Source: Diphasiastrum complanatum
Taxonomy: Eukaryota > Streptophyta > Lycopodiopsida > Lycopodiales > Lycopodiaceae
DNA length: 64,000 nucleotides
Direction of reading: 5' to 3'
Assembly: GCA_029204225.1 (NCBI GenBank)
Contig: CM055092.1
Span: 22,843,669 to 22,907,668, forward strand
Both the position numbers and the translations under genes were made by a program. Positions 36,514-50,697 of this stretch are shown in pieces (within the stretch, counting starts at the first letter, position 1; every line of letters begins with the position of its first letter). The notes under the pieces are model-generated. The model was not told the DNA's origin. It saw nothing but the letters and a program-made list of their open reading frames with translations, and made no database searches.

Positions 36514-39500
36514 TTATTCATCATCGCAAGATTCAAATTCATCAGCCAATACATCTTGCAACTCATCTCCGCTAAGATGATTTTCATCATCACTATCGAA
36601 ATCAAAACCTCTCTCAATATTGTCCTCATGCAAAGAATCATTGTTGTCCTCTTCATCATCTGAGTCATCGGAATCATGAGAATCAATTCTCAGGTTTTCA
36701 AGATTTATAAAACTTGAAGATATATGTACATCTTCATCAGATATACTTGTGTTGTCCAAATTTACGTCTTCCATTTCATTCTCAACATATGCATTTTCAA
36801 ATACATATCTTGAGCGTGGCTTAATTTGAACAACCGTACCAATAGCTTTTGTTTAGTCGATCTAGTTGAAAAACATACCTGCACATTTAGCAATGTTAGG
36901 ATTAGATATTAGATATGATCATATTTTAATTCACAATAAATAGATGTAATGAAAAAGTAGTGTAGATGATTAATATATCATTGATCACAATTGACAAAAA
37001 GAAAAAATGTGAAATTCATGCACACCTGTTCACAATGACGAGGCAACACCAATGTGTCTGAAAATCCATGCTTAATGTCTTGGTTGAATCGATAGCAAAA
37101 AATCCACTACAATCTTTTTTTATAGTTGCATTTGATCCTCTAGAGTTGATTTTGAACCATTTCATGTCAAACAACAAATATTTACCCATTTCACCAAAAC
37201 ACACCTCATATATGGCTTGTATGGTTTCTACATACTCAAGCTCTCCAGAAATTGGACTTTGATCTTGAGCACTACTCCGACTTTCTCGATGGAAGGATGC
37301 CATCACACCACAATCATAAGTTCGTTATTTCATTTCAATTGATTCAATGCGATGATGATGACCATATGCCCGCATTGCACTATACTTTCGATATTGTCAC
37401 ATATTGATTATAATTAAAACAATAATCAATCATCGTACAAAATTAAAATTGTTCACCTAAAAAAAATAGAGTTATTAGACAAACCTTCCAATCACATTCT
37501 CTTGCAAATTTCCATTCTGTGTCAGATATGAATTGTCCCTTTAATCTTGCTTGTTGGAGTGTATCAACCATCCAGTCTATGGTGCATTGGTTGGGAAATG
37601 GCTCAAGATCATGTGAAGGTGCAGGTTGACCTCTACGCCTATTGCGTAAGTGTCGATTTCTAGTCAATACCCTTTTTCTTTTTTTTCTTGTTCATATAAT
37701 TCCAACCACTTATCCATTACTCCTGAATTATATAGCATGAAGGCTGAAATTTTTTTTCTCAAAATAGGTGTCATTTTTTTAAGACTACCCATACCTTGAG
37801 GTTTTTCACCTTTCACCTCATTGCTTTTGTCATTATGCCATAGCCATGGAGAAGATAGATGTATTTGAAACAAAACTTCGGTAACATAAAATAGAGATTC
37901 TTGCACTAACCATATCTCTTACATGCTTCCCTCTGGCCTAGTTGCCTTTTGACGCACAAAATCTTTCAACACTTTCATGAATCTCTCCAAGAAAAACATC
38001 CACCTACATAAAATTTTAACACATTATTGAGAGCATTCTATTTATTAATTTAAAAGAATCACACTACATTTATTGAAACCACTAAAATCAAAATCATGTG
38101 TATTATACCTTGAGTGCATAAGACCGGCAATACCAACTTCTTGGACCAAGTGCACAAGCAAATGCACCTGTATGTCTAGGATAGAAGTTGGAAAATCCTT
38201 CTCAAGCATACATACAGCCTCCACCATATCTTCTTGTTTTGTTTGCAAGTCAATCTCACGAATCTCCTTATCACACATCCATCTACATCATGTTTGTAGT
38301 ATAACTAGATTTTAGTATGTTTTAATGATTTTATCAAACTTGTATTAGAAAAAAAAACATTCAATTTCATAAAATATCGATGTGAACAAAAAAAATTTAA
38401 GTACCTGACAACGGATGCTAATTTGTAAATGGCATCACAAAGTTGATCGGTTAGACAACCACAAATGCACATTGAAAATATGTACTCGACCATCTTCAAC
38501 CAATCATGAGATTTTAGACCATGGAGCTTTCTTTCAGTTGTAAATGATGTTCGTAGTGAATGAGCAAAACCTGTTGGTGTTCTCATCTCGCAAATGATTG
38601 ACCGTACATACTTATACTCTTCTTTCGTAAGAATCCAAGGGGCTCTTGGAATAGTATAAGTTTTTTCATCAATATATAATTTTGGCCAATACTCTTTTTT
38701 TGTTTTTGATTCTTGTACATCATGTCTGGCATAAATAGTATCTTTGTCGCCCACCAAGTGTTACCATATTGATTCACCCACATTTCTGAATATGTGCATA
38801 GGATCAAGCAAGTGATTGATCAAAAGGTTATTCCAATATAGTAAACAATGAAAGATGGATAGTCTTTTCATACCATTGATTGGCTTAGTCTCGGATTCAA
38901 TCCAAAGTTTGTGCCAATCTGCCACGGACATTCTTGTTTCTGATCTTCCTCTAAAGTCTCTTCTATGAGCATTTTTAAATGGATGATTTTCATCGTGCAA
39001 GTACTTGCGATGATTTTCATATACAACTTTGTCTAAATGACGTGAGTGTCGTGCATCAATATTTGGTCCACAAATGAGACACACATGATATCCAGAAGTT
39101 GTAAAACCTAAAAGAATCAAATCCAATTTGTGCTATGAATAGAATTTTTTTAAAGAATAAATATTGCATGCAAAAAAAATAAATATACGAAAATTACAAG
39201 TGATTTCATTTTATAGTCACCTGAACAATCGCCCAATCTTGGATAGTCATGCATACATAGTCCACATTAAAATCACACGCAACAAAAATGTATTGTCTTG
39301 AAGTGGACGTGAGATGTCATATGCTTGGACTCCCTTCCATAGTAGTTCTAATTCTTCAATCAATGGTGCAAATAGATATCCATATTTTTTACTATATGTT
39401 TTCCAGGAATTAGAACTGCTAGTATGAGATGTCCTTTTTTAATGCTTAGCCAAGGCGGAATGTTATAGTTGACCAACACCACTGGCCAAGTAGACCACAT

Positions 39501-40589
39501 GCTTGACCTCTTTTCAAAGGGATTAATCTCGTTTGTTGCAAGTCCAAATCTTATATTTCTTGTTTCACTTGCGAAACATGGATATTCTTTGTCAATGTGT
39601 TTTCATGCAGGAGAGTCTGGGGATACTCTTATGATCTCATCCGAAGAACGATGACTAGCATGCCAATTCACAAGTTCTGCAAGAGACTTGCAACGAAACA
39701 ATCGTTGCAAATCATGGGATTATTGGAAAGTGTCGTAACACCTTGCATGGGGTAGTGGTCCCTTGTAAGTCATCTTGATATCGAGGAGTATCGCATATAG
39801 GACAAGCTTTTAACCCCCGATACTCACCACGATATAAGATGCAATCTTTTGGACAAGCATGATGCAATGTGTAGTCCATTCCCATTGCATTCAACATTTT
39901 TCGTGCCTCACCTCTTGTCTCTAACATAGTGTTTCTTTTGGGAGTAGTTTGCGCAATAACCTGTACATAATCAAATGAATTTTCATAATATAAAATAAAA
40001 GATCATTTAGCCAACTAAAACATTTGACTTGAACAACACATCTACTAAAATCTTTTAAAAAAATCTCAATCTTATTTACCCAAATAAGGATGTAACACTT
40101 GTATCACTCCATTTATATTTTGCTTGGAGGTTCAATATAAGCAATGAAGCGGCCAAACGAGATGTCTTTGCTCCAAGATATAATGGTGTGTTTGATTCTT
40201 CTTTCATTTTTTTTTTCCTCGACACTAATAAATGATTCACTATCATGTTCAGTGCGTTCTTCCACGTCACGATGCTCATAGACGTTATTTATCAAGTTGT
40301 TCATGATTTCAACTTCATCTTGAATGCAAAAATCATTTTCAGCACTTGATCTTGATTCTGAAAAAGAAGAAGAAGAAGATTGAGACTGATTTGTTTTGGC
40401 ACGTTGTTGTTCATCTATTTTCATCATGGCCCTCAATCCCATACGCTCACGACATGATAGTTGATTTATGTGTGGCCCATCGTATGCCAATCTTGTTCTG
40501 GATATGGAGTGACTGTTGTCATCGTCACTAGAGCTAGATGACGATTCATAGTCCTTCAAACATGGGAAACAGATTAACATATTCATCAA
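36514..40589 (-). pseudogene. CACTA (En/Spm) Tnp2 transposase gene, frameshifted
   Basis: Minus-strand blocks follow the order of Tnp2 proteins. 40113-40589 is a Ser-rich and acidic N-terminal part. 39712-39927 reads ARKMLNAMGMDYTLHHACPK, DCILYRGEYRGLKACPICD. 38761-39126 reads GYHVCLICGPNIDAR, HPFKNAHRRDFRG and YWNNLLINHLLDPMHIFRN (catalytic region). 38305-38757 reads RAPWILTKEE, LHGLKSHDWLKMVEYIF. 38045-38278 is DUF4218-like (LEKDFPTSILDIQVHLLVHL). 37016-37306 is DUF4216-like (YEVCFGEMGKYLLFDMKWF). 36514-36774 is a very acidic tail. The blocks lie in different frames with AT-rich gaps, some probably introns and some decay. No CACTA termini were located with confidence. Confidence 0.88.
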
Positions 40590-41857
40590 TTAACATATAA
40601 GATTGTCATTCATGAAAATTAAAGCTAAAATTAAAACATGCAAATCAAACACCATATCTTAAATTAAGACATACAATATGAAGTATAAAAAAAAACAATT
40701 AATTGACATTCAACATATTGATCTCACTAAATAGATAAAATGTATTTTGATATTCACAAGGTACATGCTTGAGTTTGGCTCAAAGCCTTTTGTACACATT
40801 TTGGAAGAGGATGATTGAAGCTATCATCAAAGAAACTTACAGCCCGACGAGGGCCTTTGAAAAAGACGTTTTTTTAATTTTTTTTCTCATTTTCGTGGCC
40901 ATGTGGACCAATTGAAACCTTACCTTCGGGGTTCTACGTAACGTAGAATTTTTCAAATATAAATAAAATAAAAACTTTTTAAATATATTGTTGTTTCGTC
41001 GGACAGCATTGGGAAATGCTATTGATTGATGAGACCTGCCCTTCCAGCTCATCACTGCCCAAAGAGATCCAAAAATATTGAAAATGAATATGACAGATGG
41101 TTGAGATAAAAAAATCGATGTACCATTTATGTATATGCATTGTCAAACAATGGTTAACAAGGGTAACCAGAGCTAATTTGTGGCGCCAAGTAGATCAGTG
41201 TTTCAAATTTTTGCCAACACTTTTTCTCAGATTCACAGCTTTTTGTCTACACAAATTTTCAGATTCATAGTTCATTGTTTCAGATTTTTTCATGCAAATT
41301 ACGAATGGTGTCATCAAGGAAGCCGTGCTCCTCAATCGACTCTATGCTTCTATTCAACAAGACAGATGATAATGGATTATGGGTGCCAAGAAAATATTCA
41401 AAAAACTCTTGGGTTTTGATGCATCCATCATCAAGAGGAGCATTTCGAAAAAGGAAAAGGTCAAAACTATCATTTCGATCTTATTGGAAGGCCAAAATTT
41501 TGTATTTCAGAACATCATCAAGAGGAAAATCTATTTTTGAAATTCTAGTCCAACATGTATATATGCATTCAGAGATAAATGTGCAAGGATTCAACCGTCA
41601 GGATCACTAAAAAAACAACTGTGAGTATTGATATTTTTGATACTTTGACTTCTTTGTCATTCATAAATATCTAATAGTAAACTTGCCAATCTGATAATTT
41701 TTCTCTTGCAGATTTATATCCATCCAACATAAATAAATGAGAGCCCAGTGGATCTTTAGCAGGTGTGTTAGATATTACTCACACTGATATTGGACAGCTG
41801 CAATATCGAGGTAGAACTGCAAAAGATCTAGCTAAAATTGACTTCTTTCGCCTTTAC
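40590..41857. other. no assigned gene; possible unknown exons
   Basis: This lies between Tnp2 and the H3-like locus. Plus-strand frames at 41275-41610 (Arg/Lys/Ser-rich) and a parallel frame with GFDASIIKRSISKKEKVK near 41400-41510 look weakly coding, but nothing is recognised. 40800-40960 holds no motif. Confidence 0.35.
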
Positions 41858-42415
41858 CGCTCCCATGAAAAATGGACTAACTACAAAAACTGTACCATGG
41901 AAATCGAAACTAATACTATTCTGCAAAAAAAAAGCTTCGTCCTCTACTATTGCATCTGAAATTTCTGAGGTCTTATCTTTTAGCTCGGCACAAAATTTAA
42001 GACCTAATCTAAAGCTTCTACGTATATCTGAAAAAAAAATATCAAAAAAGTTGCCGAGACGATCAATTTTGTTAGCTAGGTAGGCTTCGTAATGATTATA
42101 ATGGTCAAAATAAATAAAAAACCTAGGCTGGATCGTATGGAATTCTCACAAAAAGATTATGTACAGGAGTAGAAATAGAAGTGGAAACAATATATATAGA
42201 TTTCTCTGTTAATTTGTCTAGCTCCTCTTGGATAATCAACACTTTTGGTGATGAAACCTGCTGAGGAGTTAGACGATTAACAAGAAGAGAAAGGGGTGAA
42301 GTTTTTCGATCTGAGTCAGATTCTCCAGCATTTGACTCAGAGCTCTCTTGGCTAGGATACGTCTAGGAGGAAGGGAAGCAGCTGGCCTTTGAGATCTAGC
42401 CTTCTTGGGGACAAC
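41858..42415 (-). pseudogene. decayed C-terminal extension of the H3-like gene
   Basis: Directly after the TAG at 42416-42418 the same minus-strand frame stays open and basic (VVPKKARSQRPAASLPPRR, ILAKRALSQ). A frame change leads to LVNRLTPQQVSSPKVLII and QEELDKLTEKSIYIVST. After a gap, 41858-42100 reads HYEAYLANKIDRLGNFF, RSFRLGLKFCAELKDKTSE and ISDAIVEDEAFFLQNS without a stop. This looks like a former long, partly coiled-coil tail fused to the histone fold, now broken. The extent and any introns are uncertain. Confidence 0.45.
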
Positions 42416-42874
42416 CTATTTTCTCTTCCTCCTAGAGGTAGTAGGCATGTTGGTTCTATCCAGAGGCAGGTCTCTGGAGGTGCTGGCATTATCAACATGC
42501 AGACTAGAATATCCGTCTTGAAGCCTTTTGAGAATGGCAAAATCCTTTGGCATGATGGTGACACGCTTACCATACACTGCCAAAAGACAAGTATCATCAA
42601 AAAATTGGGACAGAAAATCTTCTGCAGCACCCTGTAAGACCTGCGTGGCTGTCACGGCAAAACGAACATTCAGCCCAAGTGACAGAGTGATATTCCGAAC
42701 AGATCGGCCGAAAGGAGCTCTAGAGATCAACAATTCAAAAAAACTCTGGAGTATTCTGATCTCCCTCAGCCAGACCTGCTTCCTACCACACCCACGGCCA
42801 ATACCAGGGGAATTACGGGAATGGGACGACTGTACAGTGGTGATGGCACGGGCGATGAATTTGCTCTTGGCCAT
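42416..42874 (-). CDS. divergent histone H3-like protein, 152 aa
   Basis: The whole H3 fold is present. Residues 35-40 read WLREIR (alphaN), 54-60 PFGRSVR (alpha1), 71-72 RF (loop 1), 83-93 AAEDFLSQFFD (alpha2), 103-111 KRVTIMPKD (loop 2/alpha3). The spacing between these blocks equals canonical H3 with no indel (Leu of LREIR to Pro 18, Pro to Arg 17, Arg to Glu 14, Arg to Lys 32). Loop 1 is therefore not lengthened as in most CENH3 proteins. DNA-contact Arg and Lys in PFGRSVR, RF and KRVT are kept. The tail (residues 1-34) lacks the ARTKQTARKS region. The C terminus has about 34 extra residues ending SRRKRK, where canonical H3 stops soon after alpha3. I chose MAKSKF at 42874; a Met lies just upstream. 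It is head to head with the promoter-like region at 42875-43768. It could be a host variant, a pseudogenised fusion, or transposon cargo. Confidence 0.85.
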   Translation of the reverse strand: MAKSKFIARAITTVQSSHSRNSPGIGRGCGRKQVWLREIRILQSFFELLISRAPFGRSVRNITLSLGLNVRFAVTATQVLQGAAEDFLSQFFDDTCLLAVYGKRVTIMPKDFAILKRLQDGYSSLHVDNASTSRDLPLDRTNMPTTSRRKRK

Positions 42875-43768
42875 CATTCTCAGAAGAAGAAAATTTACAA
42901 AAAAAAAGTTTGAACAAAACAAAAGAGGATGAAAACAAAAAAAATTTGCGATGAAAGGGTGCTTGAGATCGATACCAGAACTGAATATCGATTTTGAGCG
43001 CAAGATCTACACAGATTATGTGAAAAAAAGAGATGCGCGCTCGAAAGCGATATTGCACTACCAGTGGTATCGGACTCGAGCACACCGTGAGAGGATGAAA
43101 GCTTGAACGGTGAAAGAGCACGCTTGAGAGCGATATCGGGAGCTAAAAGCGATTATTTTACAAAAAAAATGAAAATTCTGAGGACTTATATATACGAAAT
43201 TTTTACACATGTGAAAAGACAACAAAGACATGTGTCGTTAGATTATTAGGCCACGTGGAATGTCCGTACTGACAATGATGACCCAATTATGAGGCCACGT
43301 GGGCTGAAACACATGTGCGAATCTGTTATCGACGTGTGTCATTCTCGCACGTGACAGATGTCATATCAATCATTCTAGGTACGGCGCATTTATTTAACCA
43401 ACTACATGTCGACACGTGTTCCTTCGCCACTCCTCCACACGTGCAAATTTTTTTTATAAATAAGGCCTTTTCCGGTTCGGATTTTCACGCAAATTTACGA
43501 TTGCTTTGTCGGATATCGATTTCAAGTGCGCCGCTTCTTCTCATTACCTTTCGTTGACTATTTTGCGCCTGGATCCAATACTGCATCGTTCGATATCGCA
43601 TTCAAGCGCGCTTCGCATCCCTTTTCTTTTCTGCTCATTGTGCTCGGATCCGATACTCCAACTTCAAATATCTCTCTCGAGTGCACGTTGCCTTGACGTG
43701 CTTGTCTGACCTGTGGTTTGTGCCTGAGAGCGATATTTGAAACTTTAGTTCTATTATTTTTCTTTAAA
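42875..43768. promoter_or_regulatory. two-sided promoter-like region with E-box/ACGTG array (locus 2)
   Basis: About nine CACATGTG, CCACGTGG or ACACGTG sites lie at 43204-43443. GCGATAT-type motifs flank them: 43035-43053 and 43118-43136 in one orientation, 43513-43530 and 43591-43610 in the other, so the region is roughly palindromic. TATA boxes point outward: TATATAAG on the minus strand (plus coordinates 43185-43194) toward the H3-like gene, and TATAAATA at 43455-43462 on the plus strand. The plus-strand gene it would serve is lost at about 43790, where copia C begins. Same layout as 17145-17943. Confidence 0.6.
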
Positions 43769-43789
43769 ATGTCTAATTTTGTAGGCTGC

Positions 43790-45345
43790 AGACTTGTCGA
43801 TATATCTGTGAGGTGGTTTGCTAGTTCGTGATGATCTTCTAGGTAATAGAGGAAATTGATCATTTCCATCGTACTGTAGTTGCTAAACTGCAACATCATC
43901 AGCTTCTGATTTGTCGTTGATTTGTTGTTCGTCAGAAATAGAAGAGCTTGGACCTTCAATGGGAATAGTCGACTGAGGAATTGTAAAGTTCCGAATACGT
44001 CAGGAGAATCTGATAGGTCAACTATATGGGGACTGCCCTTTTCTTTGAGGTCTTGAAACTGATCTTCGATGAAGATGACATTCCGACTCTGAATATCTTC
44101 GACTCGATGGGATTGAACAACTTGTAGGCTTTGTGTAGCTGATGAAAACACATTTGATACTCTAGAAGTTGAGCTTCTTCCTGCATTATGAGCCACTCCG
44201 GACAAGTTCGCAAAAGCAGTACATCCAAAAACTCATAAGTTTGATAAAGAAGGTTTGGTACCTGTCCAAACTTCGAATGGTGCTTTGTCTGAGATACCTT
44301 TAGTAGGACATCTGTTCTGAATATAGGTTGCTATTGAAATAGCTTCAGCCCAGAAGCACTTCGGAAGTGTCGCATGTGATAACATGCACTTTGCCGATTC
44401 AACTAAGGTTATGTTCTTTCTCTCAAGAAGACCATTTGATTGAGGCGAATAGGAGGTAATGTGTTGTTGCTCAATGTCATTGTTAAGGCAATACTCCTTG
44501 AATTTGGTGGAGATGTATTCTCCCCCATTATCTGACCTCAATGTTTTGATTTGTTTGCCAATTTGATTCTCAGCATGCTCTTTGAATTGTCTGAATTTGA
44601 TGAAAGCCTCTGATTTTTGTTTAGTGAAATAAACAACTGTTCTTCTGGAGAATTCATCAATAAAAGTAGTGAAATACTTTGCATCTAGCAATGAAAGAGT
44701 TTGCATAGGTCCACATATATCTGTATGAACAACATCTAACAAACCTTTTGTTGCATGCATGTGGTTTGATCTAAAAGGAATCCTAGCCTGCTTTCCAAAG
44801 ATACAATTATGACAGACAGGGAGATCGACTTTACCAGAAGGATAGTCGAGATCAAGAACCATAGATTGTCTAGACATGTTCAAAACAGATGCATAATTCA
44901 AGTATCCTAAGCGATGATGCAATAGTAATGCTTTATTGACTAGAATAGAGGTTTTTAATGCTTGACTAGACTTAGAATAACAATGTACCAATCTATATAA
45001 GTAGGCCTGGCTCTTGCCAAGTGCAAGGATCTTATTACTCATGTCAATAATTTTGCATTGATCAGACTCAAATTCTACCTTATGTCCTAAATCTGTAATT
45101 CTACTTACTGATAACAGATTTGTAGAGAGTTTAGGAATATATAAGCCCTTTGATAGTAGTTTGAATTGATCATGCTGAAATTGCAATCTTACAATACCTT
45201 CACCTTCAATAGTGTGAGTACTATTGTCACCAAGATGAACAAATTTCTTTGTGTTGTAAGGCGTGTAGGAGTTAAGATCTCACATTGATTGGTCATGTGT
45301 TGTGAAGCACTAAAATCCAGAAACCATTACACATGATTTTCAGTT
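43790..45345 (-). pseudogene. copia C fragment: protease and integrase
   Basis: The open stretch 44233-45186 (317 codons) covers pre-integrase and integrase: LYIPKLSTNLLSVSRIT, zinc site HHRLGYLNYAS and CHNCIFGKQ, then catalytic VVHTDICGPM, LRSDNGGEYI and NGLLERKN. The upstream protease site reads DFSASQHMT in another frame, so it lacks the Gly. The downstream linker toward RT is in changed frames to about 43790 (VSNVFSSATQ). There is no RT, gag or LTR of its own. It is a close relative of copia A. Confidence 0.9.
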
Positions 45346-45348
45346 AGT

Positions 45349-45435
45349 GTGATACAGTATGATGGTGTGTTCTTCCTCTTTCTCTTGGTGATTGCTTATG
45401 GTAATTAATTGATAGTGCTCATCAAACTATTGACA
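45349..45435 (+). repeat. short or truncated LTR end before a primer site
   Basis: It starts TGTGATACAG and ends CTATTGACA immediately before the primer site. It is either a very short LTR or the remaining end of one cut by the copia C join. No matching second LTR was found in the window. Confidence 0.4.
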
Positions 45436-45448
45436 TGGTATCAGAGCC
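45436..45448 (+). other. tRNA-Met primer binding site (plus strand)
   Basis: TGGTATCAGAGCC, a perfect site, follows CTATTGACA. Confidence 0.88.
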
Positions 45449-48509
<3,061 letters not shown>

Positions 48510-50663
48510 ATGCAAATAAATAATTTACTTTGGCATTATACACTTGGTCACTTGAATCATGTTGTTGTACAACAAATTTCTAGACAATCTATTGTTCTTG
48601 ATCTCGACTATCCTCGTGATAAAGTCGAGCTACCTGTCTATCAAGACTGTCTAGTTGGTAAACAGACTAGGAAACCATTTAGATCAAGCCATCAACATAC
48701 TGCTAGAGAATTGTTAGACATTTTATATTCAGACATTTGTGGCCCGATGAAAAATCCTTCGCTAAAGGATGCAAAGTATTTTATAACTTTTATTGATGAA
48801 TTTTTCAAAAGGACGATGGTGTACTTTATAAAGAAGAAATCAGAAGCTTTCAATTGCTTCAGGATCTTCAAGGAGTGTGCAGAAAAGGAGACTGGAAGGA
48901 CGATCAAGGCCTTAAGGTCAGACAATGGTAGAATATATCTCTACTGAGTTTAAGGAGTACTGCCAGAGCCAAGGCATTGAGCAACAATTCATCACTCCTT
49001 ATAGTCCTCAGTCAAATGGCTTAGCCGAGAGGAAGAATCATACCCTGGTTGAATCAGCCAAATGTATGCTGGTGCATGCATCGTTGCCCAAGAGATTCTA
49101 GGCCGAAGTTGTCTCCCCTGCAGCTTACCTCCAGAACATATGTTCAACCAAGGCTCTCTCAGGCAAAAACACCCCATGAGGTGTGGACAGGCTCTAAGCC
49201 TTCTGTGAAGAACCTAAGAGTATTTGGATGCGTTGCCTACATGTAGATCCCGAAAGACATGAGAAAGAAATTGGACTTCCAAGGTCTCAAGACCATCTTG
49301 ATTGGATACACTTCATCTAATAACACATACAAGCTGTATGATCCCGATACCTAGCAAGTCTTGTACAACTGGGATACAGTCTTTATCAAGGATCAGTTCA
49401 TCGACATCAAAGGCAAGGATATTGCTCTAGGAGAACCTTCATCACCTGTCATTGACACGACAATCCGAGCTTCTGGATCAAGTGTGTCCATTGTCGATCC
49501 ACTATTTGACAACAAATCAGATGAAGACATTGCTGCTACCCAACAACAAGTCCTAGGAGTGGTTCATCAGTCGATTCCTCCCAGAAGATCAAGCCGAGTG
49601 CGCACACTGCCCACAAGGTATACTCATGAGTCTGCCCTCCTATCTTATGCTGCAACTGCCGACCTCGAAGTGCATCAACTTGTGTGCAAATAGCTTAGCT
49701 GAATGGAGTTATACAAGAAGACATCTACATGATCCAACTCGAAGGATACGTTCTAGAAGGTATGAATAATCATGTCTATAAACTCCATAAGGCATTCTAT
49801 GACTTAAAACTGTCTGTCAGAGCTTGGTTTCAGAGGATCAACACATTCTTCATCGAACAAGGATTCCAACCAAGCACTGCTGATTGCAACGTCTATTCCA
49901 AGTCGGTGCAGCAATCCTTCATTATCATCACCTTATACGTGGATGATACATTGCTTTTCAGCAACAATACCAATTTGGTCAAGGATTCTAAGCAGATGTT
50001 ATTTTTAAAGTTTGACATGACTGATCTGGATGAAGCTCACTTCTGTTTGGGCATTCAGATCCACATAGACAGAGCGAGACAACTAACTTACATCACTCAA
50101 CAAAGGTATCTTCACAATGTTCTTGATAGATACAATCTAATGAATTGTAAGTTAGCTCACTCACCGATGGATCCAGGCCTGTGTTTGTCAAAGGACCAAT
50201 GTCTCATGAGGTATATTCGAGCTACCATGGACCAGTGCATTTGCTATGGAGATGTCAGCAACGACAATCTTCATCAGCTCAATGGATACTCTGATGTAAG
50301 ATGGGAAGGATATGTAGACAATCGTAAATCTACATCTGGATCAATCTATTAAAGAAGCGTTTTGGTTGAAAAATTTACTGTCAGACATTAATTTGTATCA
50401 GTACAACTCCACAATTTTATTCCGTGATAATCAAAGTGCTATGGTGTCTTATCAGCCAACCCTAGATCTCACTCTAGGAGTAAGCACATTGAAATTAGAT
50501 ATCACTACATCAAGAGCAAGGTTCTCAACAAGGAGGTGAGCTTAACGTAATGTAGAATGCAGGACATGGTTGCAGATATATTCACGAAGACATTAAGTGT
50601 TAATGCACACAATAAGTTTTGTGCATTGTTTAGTCTGAAGATCAAGACATTCACGGATCCAGA

Positions 50664-50666
<3 letters not shown>
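48510..50666 (+). pseudogene. copia D integrase, RT and RNase H, broken
   Basis: The plus strand reads integrase from LLWHYTLGHLNHV with zinc-site CLVGKQ (the usual first Cys of that site reads Tyr: VYQDC), ILYSDICGPM and LRSDN. The frame changes at 48930, then EYCQSQGIEQQFIT and LAERKNHTLVE follow. 49361-49693 is the integrase C-terminal linker (RRSSRVRTLPTRYTHES). 49729-50352 is RT with LHKAFYDLKLSVRAWFQR and an intact LYVDDTLLFS; part of RT between SKDQCLM and RYIRATMDQ is deleted. RNase H follows in broken frames to IKTFTDPD-stop at 50666. Gag, protease and the 5' LTR are missing. Same family as copia A. Confidence 0.9.

Positions 50667-50696
<30 letters not shown>
50667..50696 (+). repeat. 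run of 30 G at the polypurine tract of copia D
   Basis: The stop codon TAG is followed by 30 uninterrupted G and then the LTR start TGTTGG. The relative copia A has only TAAGGGGGAGG at this place. Confidence 0.95.

Positions 50697-50697
<1 letters not shown>

Noticed and set aside
41765-42083. Plus-strand frames of 64 and 81 codons
   Set aside because: The minus strand here reads more like coding sequence continuing the H3-like gene, so these are probably antisense shadows.
42416-42874. Calling the histone a CENH3
   Set aside because: Loop 1 has canonical H3 length and no CENH3-specific insertion is visible. Short AAEDFL similarity alone is not enough.
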